Shown one piece after another: positions 7,053 through 14,624 of a DNA stretch of 22,614 nucleotides. The stretch is from assembly GCA_023415935.1 (NCBI GenBank), contig JAEZIX010000020.1, positions 1 to 22,614 of the forward strand. Direction: 5' to 3'. Both the position numbers and the translations under genes were made by a program. The notes beneath the pieces were generated by a model. It did not search any database, was not told the origin of the DNA, and saw only the letters and a list, made by a program, of their open reading frames with translations. This DNA is from Cyanobacteria bacterium OH_CDB_20 (GTDB lineage: Bacteria; Cyanobacteriota; Vampirovibrionia; Gastranaerophilales; Gastranaerophilaceae). The stretch's first letter is position 1; each line of letters begins with the position of its first letter.

Positions 7053-8527
7053 AAAACAACTGATTTTTTACTATTCTTATTAAATTGTACTACTTGTTCG
7101 AGGTTGTAGGCAACATTTAATAATTTTTCTTCTTGAAGTGCTGGAGCTAACAGCTGAACCCCAATAGGCATATCAGAATCGTCAAATCCACAAGGAAGAC
7201 TCATTGCTGGAATTCCTGCTAGATTTGCCGTAATTGTTGCTATATCAGTTAAATACATTGCTAATGGATCATCAACTTTTGAACCTATATCAAAAGCAGT
7301 ATCTGGACAAGTTGGAGATAACAGTACATCAGCTTTTTCAAATGCTTTATCAAAATCATTTTTAATAAGTCTTCTTAATTGCTGAGCCTTTTTGTAATAA
7401 GCATCATAGTAACCAGAGCTCAAAGCATATGTTCCAAGCATTATTCTACGCTTAACTTCATCGCCAAAGCCTTCTGCTCTTGTTTTTGTATACATTTCCA
7501 TTAGATTTTCAGGATTTTTAGCTCTATAACCATATTTTACTCCATCAAATCTTGCAAGATTTGAACTAGCTTCAGCAGTTGCAATAATGTAATAAACACC
7601 AATTGAATATTTTATTAACGGGAGTGAAACTTCAATTATTTCTGCACCCAAATCTTTGTATTTTTGAATAACATCTTGCATAGCCTTAGAAACAGCAGGT
7701 GAAAGACCTTCACCAAGAAGTTCTTTTACAACGCCGATTTTTAAGCCTTTGATATCATTTTTAAGAGTTTTAGTATAGTCAGGAACAGGAACTTCAAGTG
7801 ATGTAGAATCGTGCGAATCATGACCTGATATAACATTCAAAAGCAATGCTGCATCTTCAACTGATTTAGTTAATGGACCAATTTGGTCTAAAGAAGAAGC
7901 AAATGCAATAAGTCCATATCTTGAAACTCTTCCATATGTTGGCTTTAATCCCACAATACCGCAAAAACTTGCAGGAAGTCTTATACTTCCACCTGTATCT
8001 GAACCTAGAGCCATTGTAGCCTCATTAGCAGCAACTGCAGCAGTCGAACCACCCGAACTACCCCCCGGCACTTTGTTTAGGTTCCAAGGGTTTCTAACTA
8101 TCTTAAAAGCAGAATTTTCGTTACTTGAACCCATAGCAAATTCATCAAGATTTGCTTTACCAATTATTGGAATTAAATTTTCTTTTAATTTTGCTGTAAC
8201 TGTTGCATCATAAGGTGATACAAAGTTTTCTAAAATTTTACTAGATGCTGTTGTCTTAGAACCTTTGAGATTTATGTTGTCTTTTAATGCAAGCGGAATA
8301 CCTGCTAAAGCCGGTAATTCTTCCCCTTTTGCAATTTTTTCATCAACATTTTTTGCAGTTTCAACAGCATAATCCTTCGTTAAAGAGTTATATGCTCCAA
8401 TGTCACCGTCAATTTTTTCTGCTCTTTCAATGGTTGCTTCTGTAAGCTCAAGAGCTGATATTTCTTTATTTAAAAGTAGTTTTCTTTGTTCTGTCGCGCT
8501 CAGCGTAAGTATTTCATCAACGTTCAA
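7049..8527 (-). CDS. gatA: Glutamyl-tRNA(Gln) amidotransferase subunit A
   Basis: GatA is the amidase subunit of GatCAB, which converts Glu-tRNA(Gln) (and in many bacteria Asp-tRNA(Asn)) to the amidated form using ammonia from glutamine. The 492 aa match the family length. The amidase-signature triad is intact: Lys82 in ALKDN, cis-Ser157 in PGGSSGGS and Ser181 in GSDTGGSIR. The start is a TTG at 8527: MNVDEI followed by the usual LxLLxxKEISALEL fits GatA N-termini, AAGGA lies 8 bases upstream, and no in-frame ATG is nearby. gatB and gatC are not in the window. A TATAAT at 8561-8566 lies upstream. The downstream TPR-NHL gene overlaps by 4 bp. Confidence 0.97.
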   Translation of the reverse strand: MNVDEILTLSATEQRKLLLNKEISALELTEATIERAEKIDGDIGAYNSLTKDYAVETAKNVDEKIAKGEELPALAGIPLALKDNINLKGSKTTASSKILENFVSPYDATVTAKLKENLIPIIGKANLDEFAMGSSNENSAFKIVRNPWNLNKVPGGSSGGSTAAVAANEATMALGSDTGGSIRLPASFCGIVGLKPTYGRVSRYGLIAFASSLDQIGPLTKSVEDAALLLNVISGHDSHDSTSLEVPVPDYTKTLKNDIKGLKIGVVKELLGEGLSPAVSKAMQDVIQKYKDLGAEIIEVSLPLIKYSIGVYYIIATAEASSNLARFDGVKYGYRAKNPENLMEMYTKTRAEGFGDEVKRRIMLGTYALSSGYYDAYYKKAQQLRRLIKNDFDKAFEKADVLLSPTCPDTAFDIGSKVDDPLAMYLTDIATITANLAGIPAMSLPCGFDDSDMPIGVQLLAPALQEEKLLNVAYNLEQVVQFNKNSKKSVVL

Positions 8528-8560
8528 TTTTCTTATCCTTCATGTCTTAGTCTTAATAGT

Positions 8561-8566
8561 ATTATA
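8561..8566 (-). promoter_or_regulatory. Candidate -10 box of gatA
   Basis: TATAAT on the minus strand, 33 bases before the gatA TTG, with a weak TTATAC 17 bases further upstream. It predicts a leader of about 27 bases that includes the Shine-Dalgarno AAGGATAAG (8540-8532). Confidence 0.45.
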
Positions 8567-8604
8567 GTTTAAAATTTAAAATAGTATAAATATGTAAAGC
8601 AAAA

Positions 8605-9951
8605 TCAATTATTTTGTGGCGGAAGATGCACAGAAAGTCCGGAAAGTCCCAGTATCGCCTCATGAACTCCTTCTGAATATGTAGGATGAGCAAAAATAAC
8701 ATCTGCAATATCTTCTGGTTTGATAGAGTTTTTCATAGCAATTGCAAATTGTTCAATTATTGAAGAAGCTTCAGGCGCAACTACATGTGCCCCTAAAATT
8801 TTTGTGTCATTTGCAAGAATTTTTACAAATCCATCTATTTCATTGTCTGCTTGAGCTTTTCCAAGAGCCGCAATTGGGAAAAACGATTTTTTAAAATTAA
8901 TATTTTGCTCTACCAAACTTTGTTCAGTTTCACCAATCCATGCAATTTCAGGATTTCCATATATTACAGATGGAACTTGAAGCCTGTCGAAAGAATGAGA
9001 TTTTTTGTTAGCTATATAGTCTACAACTGCAAGCCCTTGATGAATTGCTGAATGAGCAAGCATCGAAACTCCATTTACATCACCTATTGCAAAGATACCC
9101 TTTGATGAGGTTTCAAAATTTTCATCAACTGTAATAAATCTAGTTTTTTCAATCTTTTCAGATTCTTGAGGGAATAAGGCTGAACGACCTGCAGCAAGAA
9201 GAATAATATCAGCATCAATAACTTTTTCGTTTGATAGAGTTACTTTGCCATTTGAAAAATCTTTGATAGAGCTGTCAACAAATAACTGCACCCTATTTTT
9301 TTTCAAAAGTCTTTCAATTCTTGAAGAAACTTCTGTGTCAGCGATTGGGACAATATTTTTTGCAATTTCAACTACAGTAATTTTTTTACCGAGTGACGAG
9401 AATATTCTTGCCCACTCTATACCTATTGCACCAGAGCCAACAATCACTATATTTTCAGGGATTTCTTTTAGCTCTAAAATATCATTAGAATCAAGAACAT
9501 TTTTAGACTCTGCCCAATCAAAATTTAACTTGTTTGGAATGGAACCAGTTGCAATTATTATATTTTTACAATCAAATATTTCATCATTTGCTTCTATTTT
9601 ACCTGTAGAAACAATTTTTGCCTCGCCTCTAATAATTGTAATACCGTAGCTTTCAATTAGTGATGTAAGTGATTTTCGTATTTTTGAAACAACATCGTCT
9701 TTTCTCTCTGCAATTTTTGAATAATCAAAAGTAGGATTTTCTACAAAAACTCCAAATTTTTCCATAGTTTTTATGGAAGAAAACAAAGAAGCTGAATGAA
9801 TAATGGTTTTTGTAGGGATACACCCCTTATTAAGGCAAGTTCCACCAATTTCATCTTTTTCAAAAAGAACAACTTTCAAACCTAATTGCGAAGCCCTTAT
9901 TGCTGCGGAATACCCCCCAGGACCTGCTCCAATTATACCAATATCAAACAT
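8605..9951 (-). CDS. lpdA: Dihydrolipoamide dehydrogenase-type flavoprotein
   Basis: This is a 448-aa class I pyridine nucleotide-disulfide oxidoreductase. The FAD loop GAGPGG is at 8-13 and the redox disulfide is in GGTCLNKGCIPTK (C39 and C44, four residues between, as in E3). A second dinucleotide loop, VGSGAIGIEWA, binds NAD. The GDVNG motif lies near the flavin. At the C-terminus H422 and E427 in HPTYSE form the catalytic base pair typical of lipoamide dehydrogenase. As E3 it would reoxidise dihydrolipoyl groups of 2-oxoacid dehydrogenases or the glycine cleavage system. No E1/E2 or gcv genes are in the window, so which complex it serves is unknown. The start at 9951 is chosen because GGGAG lies 6 bases before it; an in-frame ATG at 9966 has no ribosome site. 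Mercuric or glutathione reductase is less likely given the active-site spacing and the C-terminal motif. Confidence 0.92.
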   Translation of the reverse strand: MFDIGIIGAGPGGYSAAIRASQLGLKVVLFEKDEIGGTCLNKGCIPTKTIIHSASLFSSIKTMEKFGVFVENPTFDYSKIAERKDDVVSKIRKSLTSLIESYGITIIRGEAKIVSTGKIEANDEIFDCKNIIIATGSIPNKLNFDWAESKNVLDSNDILELKEIPENIVIVGSGAIGIEWARIFSSLGKKITVVEIAKNIVPIADTEVSSRIERLLKKNRVQLFVDSSIKDFSNGKVTLSNEKVIDADIILLAAGRSALFPQESEKIEKTRFITVDENFETSSKGIFAIGDVNGVSMLAHSAIHQGLAVVDYIANKKSHSFDRLQVPSVIYGNPEIAWIGETEQSLVEQNINFKKSFFPIAALGKAQADNEIDGFVKILANDTKILGAHVVAPEASSIIEQFAIAMKNSIKPEDIADVIFAHPTYSEGVHEAILGLSGLSVHLPPQNN

Positions 9952-9976
9952 AACTAGCTCCCACATTAATAAGTGG

Positions 9977-9982
9977 ATTATA
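9977..9982 (-). promoter_or_regulatory. Candidate -10 box of lpdA
   Basis: TATAAT on the minus strand, 25 bases before the lpdA ATG, with TTTAAA 17 bases further upstream as a weak -35. The predicted transcript starts only a few bases before the upstream ATG at 9966, which again favours the start at 9951. Confidence 0.45.
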
Positions 9983-10018
9983 CAACAAAAATATATTTAT
10001 TTAAATCTATATTGAGGT

Positions 10019-11302
10019 CTAATACTGTCCTTTGAACGCCTTAATACCAGCATATTTAGAAGCGGCACCAAGCGATTGCTCAATTCTTATAAGCTGATTA
10101 TATTTTGCAGTTCTCTCAGTTCTTGAAACTGAACCTGTTTTAATAAGACCAGCATTTACAGCAACTGCAAGATCAGCGATAAAAGTATCTTCAGTTTCGC
10201 CTGAACGGTGAGAAATAACCGTTGTATAGCCTGCCTTTTGAGCAACTCTAATTGTTTTTAAAGTTTCTGATAATGAACCTATTTGGTTTGGTTTAATCAG
10301 AATAGAATTTGCCATACCTAGCTTAATACCTTCTTTTAGACGTTTCGTATTAGTAACGAATAAATCGTCACCAACAAGCTGACATTTTCGGCCAAGTTTT
10401 TGTGAAAGTATTTGCCATCCGTCAAAATCATTCTCATCAAGCCCATCTTCAATTGAAATAATCGGATATTTATTAACTAAATCCATAAAGAAATCAACCA
10501 TTTGTGATGATGTTAGCTTCAAATTACCACCATTAAGTTCATATTGACCATTTTTATAAAGTTCAGAAGAAGCTGTATCCATGCATATTTTTACTTGATC
10601 AGTTGAATAACCTGCTGCTCTGATAGCTGAAATAACAAGTTCAATAGCTTCTTCATTTGAAGTCAAATCAGGCGCAAATCCACCCTCATCACCCACTGCT
10701 GTTGAAAGTCCTTTGTCTAAAAGGATTTTCTTTAAAGCATGGAATACTTCAGCACCGACTCGAACTGCATCTTGAAAATCAGATGCACCCACAGGAGCTA
10801 TCATAAATTCCTGAAAATCAATATTATTATCAGCATGAACTCCGCCATTTAATATGTTCATCATAGGAACAGGCATAACAACAGCGTTAATACCGCCCAA
10901 ATATGAATACAAAGGCATTTTATAAGCAAGACTTGCAGCTTTTGCAGCAGCTAAAGAAACACTCAAAATAGCATTTGCACCAAGTTTAGATTTATTTTGG
11001 GTATCATCAAGTGCAATCATTATATTATCAATTTCAAATTGATTTCTAACATCTTCACCAATAAGTTTAGGTGCTATTTTAGAGTTAACATTATCAACAG
11101 CCTGCCAAACACTTTTACCATTAAAAACAGAACAATCTTCATCTCTAAGCTCAGCAGCTTCATACATGCCTGTAGAAGCCCCTGATGGGACAGCAGCTCT
11201 TCCAACAACTCCATTTGAAAGCATAACATCTGTTTCAACAGTTGGATTACCTCTAGAATCAATTATTTGTCTTGATACAATATTTTCAATTGAATAAACC
11301 AT
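10019..11302 (-). CDS. eno: Enolase (phosphopyruvate hydratase)
   Basis: Enolase interconverts 2-phosphoglycerate and phosphoenolpyruvate in glycolysis. The 427 aa match the family. Signatures are the N-terminal SRGNPTVE, the substrate loop GASTGMYEAAELRD, GGVHADNN with the catalytic-loop histidine, GDEGGFAPD carrying the acid/base glutamate, SIEDGLDENDFDGW and GDDLFVTN with metal ligands, and the C-terminal ILIKPNQIGSLSET and ISHRSGETEDTFIADL. The start at 11302 follows GAGGTG with a 6-base gap; a GTG three codons upstream lies inside that ribosome site and is not credible. It shares a 120-base divergent promoter region with the BI-1 gene. Together with pyk it makes two of the lower glycolytic genes in this window, though they are far apart and not co-transcribed. 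Confidence 0.99.
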   Translation of the reverse strand: MVYSIENIVSRQIIDSRGNPTVETDVMLSNGVVGRAAVPSGASTGMYEAAELRDEDCSVFNGKSVWQAVDNVNSKIAPKLIGEDVRNQFEIDNIMIALDDTQNKSKLGANAILSVSLAAAKAASLAYKMPLYSYLGGINAVVMPVPMMNILNGGVHADNNIDFQEFMIAPVGASDFQDAVRVGAEVFHALKKILLDKGLSTAVGDEGGFAPDLTSNEEAIELVISAIRAAGYSTDQVKICMDTASSELYKNGQYELNGGNLKLTSSQMVDFFMDLVNKYPIISIEDGLDENDFDGWQILSQKLGRKCQLVGDDLFVTNTKRLKEGIKLGMANSILIKPNQIGSLSETLKTIRVAQKAGYTTVISHRSGETEDTFIADLAVAVNAGLIKTGSVSRTERTAKYNQLIRIEQSLGAASKYAGIKAFKGQY

Positions 11303-11339
11303 AACTAACACCTCATAACAGTAAATAAATCATGATATA

Positions 11340-11367
11340 ATATTACACTCAAACGGATTAAATTCAA
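11340..11367 (-). promoter_or_regulatory. Candidate eno promoter
   Basis: On the minus strand TTGAAT (11367-11362) and TAATAT (11345-11340) are separated by 16 bases. The start would fall about 30 bases before the eno ATG. Confidence 0.4.
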
Positions 11368-11379
11368 TAGCGGTTAGTG

Positions 11380-11396
11380 CACAATTGTGATATAAT
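11380..11396 (+). promoter_or_regulatory. Extended -10 of the BI-1 gene with overlapping palindrome
   Basis: TGATATAAT (11388-11396) is a near-ideal extended -10. The 10-bp palindrome CACAATTGTG (11380-11389) overlaps its TG and would be a natural repressor site. No -35 is evident, as expected for an extended -10 promoter. Confidence 0.55.
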
Positions 11397-11408
11397 TTAA
11401 TAGATTTT

Positions 11409-11417
11409 GGAGGTGAT
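11409..11417 (+). promoter_or_regulatory. Very strong Shine-Dalgarno of the BI-1 gene
   Basis: GGAGGTGAT is a full-length match to the 16S anti-Shine-Dalgarno, 5 bases before the ATG at 11423. It is the strongest ribosome site in the window and suggests high expression. Confidence 0.85.
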
Positions 11418-11422
11418 ATAAA

Positions 11423-12160
11423 ATGTTAGATAGTAGAAATCCAGCTTTTAACAGAGACATTAACGGGAATACAACTGCAGCTGTTGGCGTTCCAATGACT
11501 GTTCAAGGAACTCTTACAAAAACCATAATCTTATCATTGATTATGTGTATTTCAGGGGCTGCAACTTGGTATCAATTTGCCTTAGGATATATGGACAAAG
11601 TTAATATGTTTATGTTCGGCGGTCTAATTATTGGGCTAATTGTCGCATTTGTAATTATGTTTAAGCAACATCTTGCGCCAGTTCTTGCTCCAGTATATGC
11701 ATTTGCAGAAGGTGCATTACTTGGTGGGCTTTCAGCAATATTTGAAGCTCAATTTCCAGGAATAGTAGTTCAAGCAGTTTCATTAACAATGCTTGCTGTT
11801 TTCTCAATGGCTGTATTGTATAAAATCGGACTTATAAGAGCAACTGAAAGGTTTAGAAGCACTATATTAATTGCTACTTCAGCTGTCGCAATTTTTTACC
11901 TGATAGATTTAGTAGGAAGATTCTTCCATTTTAATCTATCGATAATATATTCATCAAGCCCCTTAGGAATAGCTTTTAGCTTGTTTGTTGTAGGACTTGC
12001 GGCTTTAAACTTAATCATTGATTTTGACTTCATTGAAAAAGGCCAAGCAAACTTCTTGCCTCAATACTATGAATGGTATGGAGCTTTCGGGCTTTTAATT
12101 ACAATAGTTTGGCTATATCTTGAAATATTAAGACTATTATCAAAATTGAAAGAAAGATAA
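11423..12160 (+). CDS. Bax inhibitor-1 / YccA-like membrane protein
   Basis: This 245-aa integral membrane protein belongs to the bacterial BI-1/YccA-like group. The N-terminal SRNPAFNR and the PMTV-QGT stretch are typical. Seven hydrophobic helices can be read at about 31-51, 62-81, 88-108, 114-134, 146-166, 181-201 and 217-239. The C-terminal EWYGAFGLLITIVWLYLEILRLL signature region begins at about 217. Buried acidic residues near 199-205 (IDFDFIEKG) correspond to the di-aspartyl pH-sensing region known from bacterial BI-1 calcium-leak channels. Its role here is unknown. Family members have been linked to calcium leak and to modulation of membrane proteases, so inner-membrane homeostasis is the best guess. 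It is divergent from eno, has an excellent ribosome site, and is followed by a terminator. Confidence 0.9.
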   Translation: MLDSRNPAFNRDINGNTTAAVGVPMTVQGTLTKTIILSLIMCISGAATWYQFALGYMDKVNMFMFGGLIIGLIVAFVIMFKQHLAPVLAPVYAFAEGALLGGLSAIFEAQFPGIVVQAVSLTMLAVFSMAVLYKIGLIRATERFRSTILIATSAVAIFYLIDLVGRFFHFNLSIIYSSSPLGIAFSLFVVGLAALNLIIDFDFIEKGQANFLPQYYEWYGAFGLLITIVWLYLEILRLLSKLKER

Positions 12161-12180
12161 ACTTAAAATAACATATTAGA

Positions 12181-12208
12181 AAAGGTGCTTTATATAGCAC
12201 CTTTTTTT
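12181..12208 (+). terminator. Terminator after the BI-1 gene
   Basis: AGGTGCT (12183-12189) pairs with AGCACCT (12196-12202) around a 6-base loop, followed by seven T. The stop codon of the convergent flavoprotein gene lies in the loop and its last codons form one arm, so the hairpin overlaps coding sequence. On the minus strand the T-run is short (four), so termination in that direction is weaker. Confidence 0.88.
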
Positions 12209-13401
12209 ATTGCTTCTGAGCATATAAAAGCAGTTGACCAGCAATTTTGCAAATTAAAACCGCCGGTAAATCCGTCAATATCCAGCATTTCTCCAATAAA
12301 ATAAATATTTTTGCAAATTTTAGATTCCATAGTGGCTGAATTTATTTCATTTAGACTTATTCCACCTGCAGTTACAATCTCATCACCAGCTAAAGTACCT
12401 GTAGACTCAAGTTTAAGAGATAAGAAACTATCAATAATAAGTTTTCTTTCATTTTTTGAAATGTGCGTTATTTGTTTTTGAATATCTATAGAATTTTTTC
12501 TGCAAATAATTTCAAATAGACGTGAAGGAAGCATTTCCTGAAATACATTTTTTAATGTTTTGTTAGGATTAGATGAAATTGCACTATTAATAAAAGATTC
12601 TATTTCTTCAGCAGAAGTATTAAAAAGTTTTATTCTAAGTTCTAAAGGCTTTTCTAGAGAACAATCAAAATAAGTGCATAAAGATGAAATCTTAAACACC
12701 GCTGGACCCGACAAAGATTTATGGGTAAAAAGTATATCACCTGTTGCAGAAGCAGTTTTTTTACCTTCGAAAAAAGCCGTTATTTCTGTATCTTTTAACG
12801 AAAGTCCTGATAACTCATAATAATCCTTATCTTTTAAAACCAAAGAAGAAAGAGCTGGTTTTAGATTTACAATCGAATGCCCAAGTTTTTTTGCTATATC
12901 GAAAGCATTTCCTTTTCCACCTGAGGCAAATATACATTTTGAAAAATGATACTGAGCCTTGTCAGTATAAATGTTGTAGTTTTCGCCTTTATGTTTCACA
13001 TCTAAAACTTTTTCAGAAACAAAATTTACACCGTATTTTCTTGCTAATGAATAAAGCTCTCCAGCAAAAACTTTTGAACTATCAGATTTTGGAAAAATTC
13101 TTAAATCATCTTGAACATAAGTTTCAATGCCCCAATCAGACAAAATAGAAATCATATCAAGAGGTCCAAATTTTGAAAAAACTGAAAGAAGAAATTTTTC
13201 TCCCCTTGGATAATTTTTTACAAGCTCTTTAACATCATACTCGTAATATGAGAGATTGCAGCGTCCCCCACCGGTGGGTAAGAGTGTTGTAAGTGGTCTT
13301 TTGTAGTCAAAAACCGTAACATCAAATTTTCCACATTGAGAGAGCAAGATAGAAGCAAAAACACCCGCAGGACCAGCACCAACAATAGCAATATCAGTCA
13401 T
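12190..13401 (-). CDS. HI0933-family (YhiN/BaiN-like) FAD-dependent oxidoreductase
   Basis: This is a 403-aa flavoprotein of the HI0933 family. The FAD Rossmann loop GAGPAG is at 8-13, the family signature TGGGRCNLS at 43-51, and a second FASGGKG stretch lies near the middle. The C-terminal block reads TAGGISLNEINSATMESK, then GEMLDIDGFTGGFNLQNCW, which closes the flavin site. The physiological substrate of these proteins is mostly unknown. Related BaiN proteins are reported as bile-acid ene-reductases, but family membership alone does not show that activity. The ATG overlaps the end of folK by 8 bp, so the two are co-transcribed and probably coupled. It is the last gene of that minus-strand unit and converges on the BI-1 gene. 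Confidence 0.9.
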   Translation of the reverse strand: MTDIAIVGAGPAGVFASILLSQCGKFDVTVFDYKRPLTTLLPTGGGRCNLSYYEYDVKELVKNYPRGEKFLLSVFSKFGPLDMISILSDWGIETYVQDDLRIFPKSDSSKVFAGELYSLARKYGVNFVSEKVLDVKHKGENYNIYTDKAQYHFSKCIFASGGKGNAFDIAKKLGHSIVNLKPALSSLVLKDKDYYELSGLSLKDTEITAFFEGKKTASATGDILFTHKSLSGPAVFKISSLCTYFDCSLEKPLELRIKLFNTSAEEIESFINSAISSNPNKTLKNVFQEMLPSRLFEIICRKNSIDIQKQITHISKNERKLIIDSFLSLKLESTGTLAGDEIVTAGGISLNEINSATMESKICKNIYFIGEMLDIDGFTGGFNLQNCWSTAFICSEAIKKGAI

Positions 13402-13906
13402 TTAAGTCAAACCTTGCACCATAAAGAAAAATATCTTCTGGATCCTCTATCTCATCGTACAAATCCATTAAAGTTTTATCAAATACAGGATGAACATAGT
13501 CAGGAACCAGCTCAAGCATTGGTATGAGCACAAAAGCCCTTTCATGCATATGTCTATGTGGTATTTTTAAATTTTCATCATTTACTATTTCATCACCATA
13601 AAGAAGTATATCAATATCGATACATCTTGAAGTCCATTTTTTATTAGGCTCTCTAACTCTTCCGAGTTGTTTTTCTGTTTCCATACAAAGAGCTAATAGT
13701 TCTTGTGGAGTGAGCTTTGTCTTAATCTCAACAGCAGCATTAACAAACCAATCCTGCTCTTTATTTCCCCAAGGTTCGGTTTCATAAAATGCAGAACTTC
13801 TTACAATGCTTACATTCCCAGACATAACAAGTAAATTTATAGCCTGCTGAATATAACCAACTTTATCTCCAATATTCGATCCTAAACACAAATAAGCTAT
13901 TGCCAT
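13394..13906 (-). CDS. folK: 2-amino-4-hydroxy-6-hydroxymethyldihydropteridine pyrophosphokinase
   Basis: HPPK transfers pyrophosphate from ATP to 6-hydroxymethyl-7,8-dihydropterin, the step before dihydropteroate synthase in folate synthesis. The 170 aa match the family (about 160-170). Visible motifs are the N-terminal LCLGSNIGDK, the pterin-binding YETEPWG with FVNAAVE, and the metal pair D97/D99 in CIDIDILLYG. HMHERAFVLIPMLE corresponds to the usual PHP-x2-x-RxFVL block, here with Arg in place of the second Pro. The start at 13906 has GAGAGGAG 5 bases upstream; a TTG five codons earlier would lie in front of that site. No other folate gene is adjacent. It heads a two-gene unit with the HI0933 flavoprotein and is divergent from ribE across 73 bases. 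Confidence 0.96.
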   Translation of the reverse strand: MAIAYLCLGSNIGDKVGYIQQAINLLVMSGNVSIVRSSAFYETEPWGNKEQDWFVNAAVEIKTKLTPQELLALCMETEKQLGRVREPNKKWTSRCIDIDILLYGDEIVNDENLKIPHRHMHERAFVLIPMLELVPDYVHPVFDKTLMDLYDEIEDPEDIFLYGARFDLND

Positions 13907-13964
13907 TAAAGCTCCTCTCAATCGTATTTTATTATTTTTTTCTAATATTTACAATACTTTTTTG

Positions 13965-13973
13965 TGATAAAAT
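13965..13973 (+). promoter_or_regulatory. Extended -10 box of the ribE operon
   Basis: TGATAAAAT-type extended -10 (TG-A-TAAAAT) ends 6 bases before the ribE ATG, so transcription should start at or next to the A of the start codon. TTTACA at 13948-13953 is too close (14 bases) to be an ideal -35. There is no room for an FMN riboswitch. Confidence 0.5.
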
Positions 13974-13979
13974 TCTTTT

Positions 13980-14624
13980 ATGTTTACAGGAATTATCGAA
14001 GAAACAGGAATCATTAAAAATGTTGAGATGAAAACTTCAGGTTGTGTCTTGACTATTGAGGCTAAAAAAGTTTTATTAGGAACCAAAATCGGCGACAGTA
14101 TATCTGTTAATGGTACTTGTCAAACAGTAATTTCAATGAATTCAAACTCCTTTAAAACAGAACTCAGCAACGAAACTGTAAGTGTCACAAATTTTTCTAA
14201 CGTAAAAAAAGACGACATTGTAAATCTTGAAAGAGCAATGCAAATGTCATCAAGACTAGATGGTCACATTGTAAACGGTCACGTTGACACAACTGCAAAG
14301 TTTGTTTCAACTAAAAACGACGGCTTTTCTCAAAATCTAACATTTGAAATAGACAAAAACTTCGCAAGATACCTCGTCTACAAAGCAAGCATTGCAATAA
14401 ACGGGATTAGCTTAACAATTTCAAAGGTTGAAGGACAATTATTTTCAACTGCTGTAATTCCTCTTACACAAGACTCTACAAACTTAAAATATCTCAAAAA
14501 AGGCGACATTGTAAATATTGAGATTGATATATTGGCTAAATATGTTGAAAAATTTCTGTCCTTAAAAGATAATAATACTACGAATATTGATAACAATTTC
14601 TTGAAAGAAAACGGGTTTATTTAA
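13980..14624 (+). CDS. ribE: Riboflavin synthase alpha subunit
   Basis: Riboflavin synthase dismutates two 6,7-dimethyl-8-ribityllumazine molecules to riboflavin and a pyrimidinedione. Two lumazine-binding barrels are visible. The first, about 1-97, opens with the hallmark MFTGIIEETG and carries NGTCQTV with C47. The second, about 98-195, has NGHVDTTA with H101 and NGISLTI. The C-terminal part (196-214) is Asn-rich and slightly longer than usual. There is no Shine-Dalgarno before the ATG and a -10 box ends 6 bases upstream, so a leaderless mRNA is likely. It overlaps ribBA by one base (TAATG), giving translational coupling. The lumazine synthase and ribD genes are not in the window. Confidence 0.97.
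   Translation: MFTGIIEETGIIKNVEMKTSGCVLTIEAKKVLLGTKIGDSISVNGTCQTVISMNSNSFKTELSNETVSVTNFSNVKKDDIVNLERAMQMSSRLDGHIVNGHVDTTAKFVSTKNDGFSQNLTFEIDKNFARYLVYKASIAINGISLTISKVEGQLFSTAVIPLTQDSTNLKYLKKGDIVNIEIDILAKYVEKFLSLKDNNTTNIDNNFLKENGFI

Noticed and set aside
9245..9649. 134-aa frame opposite lpdA
   Set aside because: Antisense to conserved FAD/NAD domains; hydrophobic content comes from the complementary codons.
12744..13148. 134-aa frame opposite the HI0933 flavoprotein
   Set aside because: Low-complexity Lys/Leu/Gln product, antisense to a clear enzyme gene; a composition artefact.
13907..13979. FMN riboswitch or other leader RNA before ribE
   Set aside because: Only 73 bases between folK and ribE, no conserved RFN-like helices, and the -10 box sits 6 bases before the ATG.
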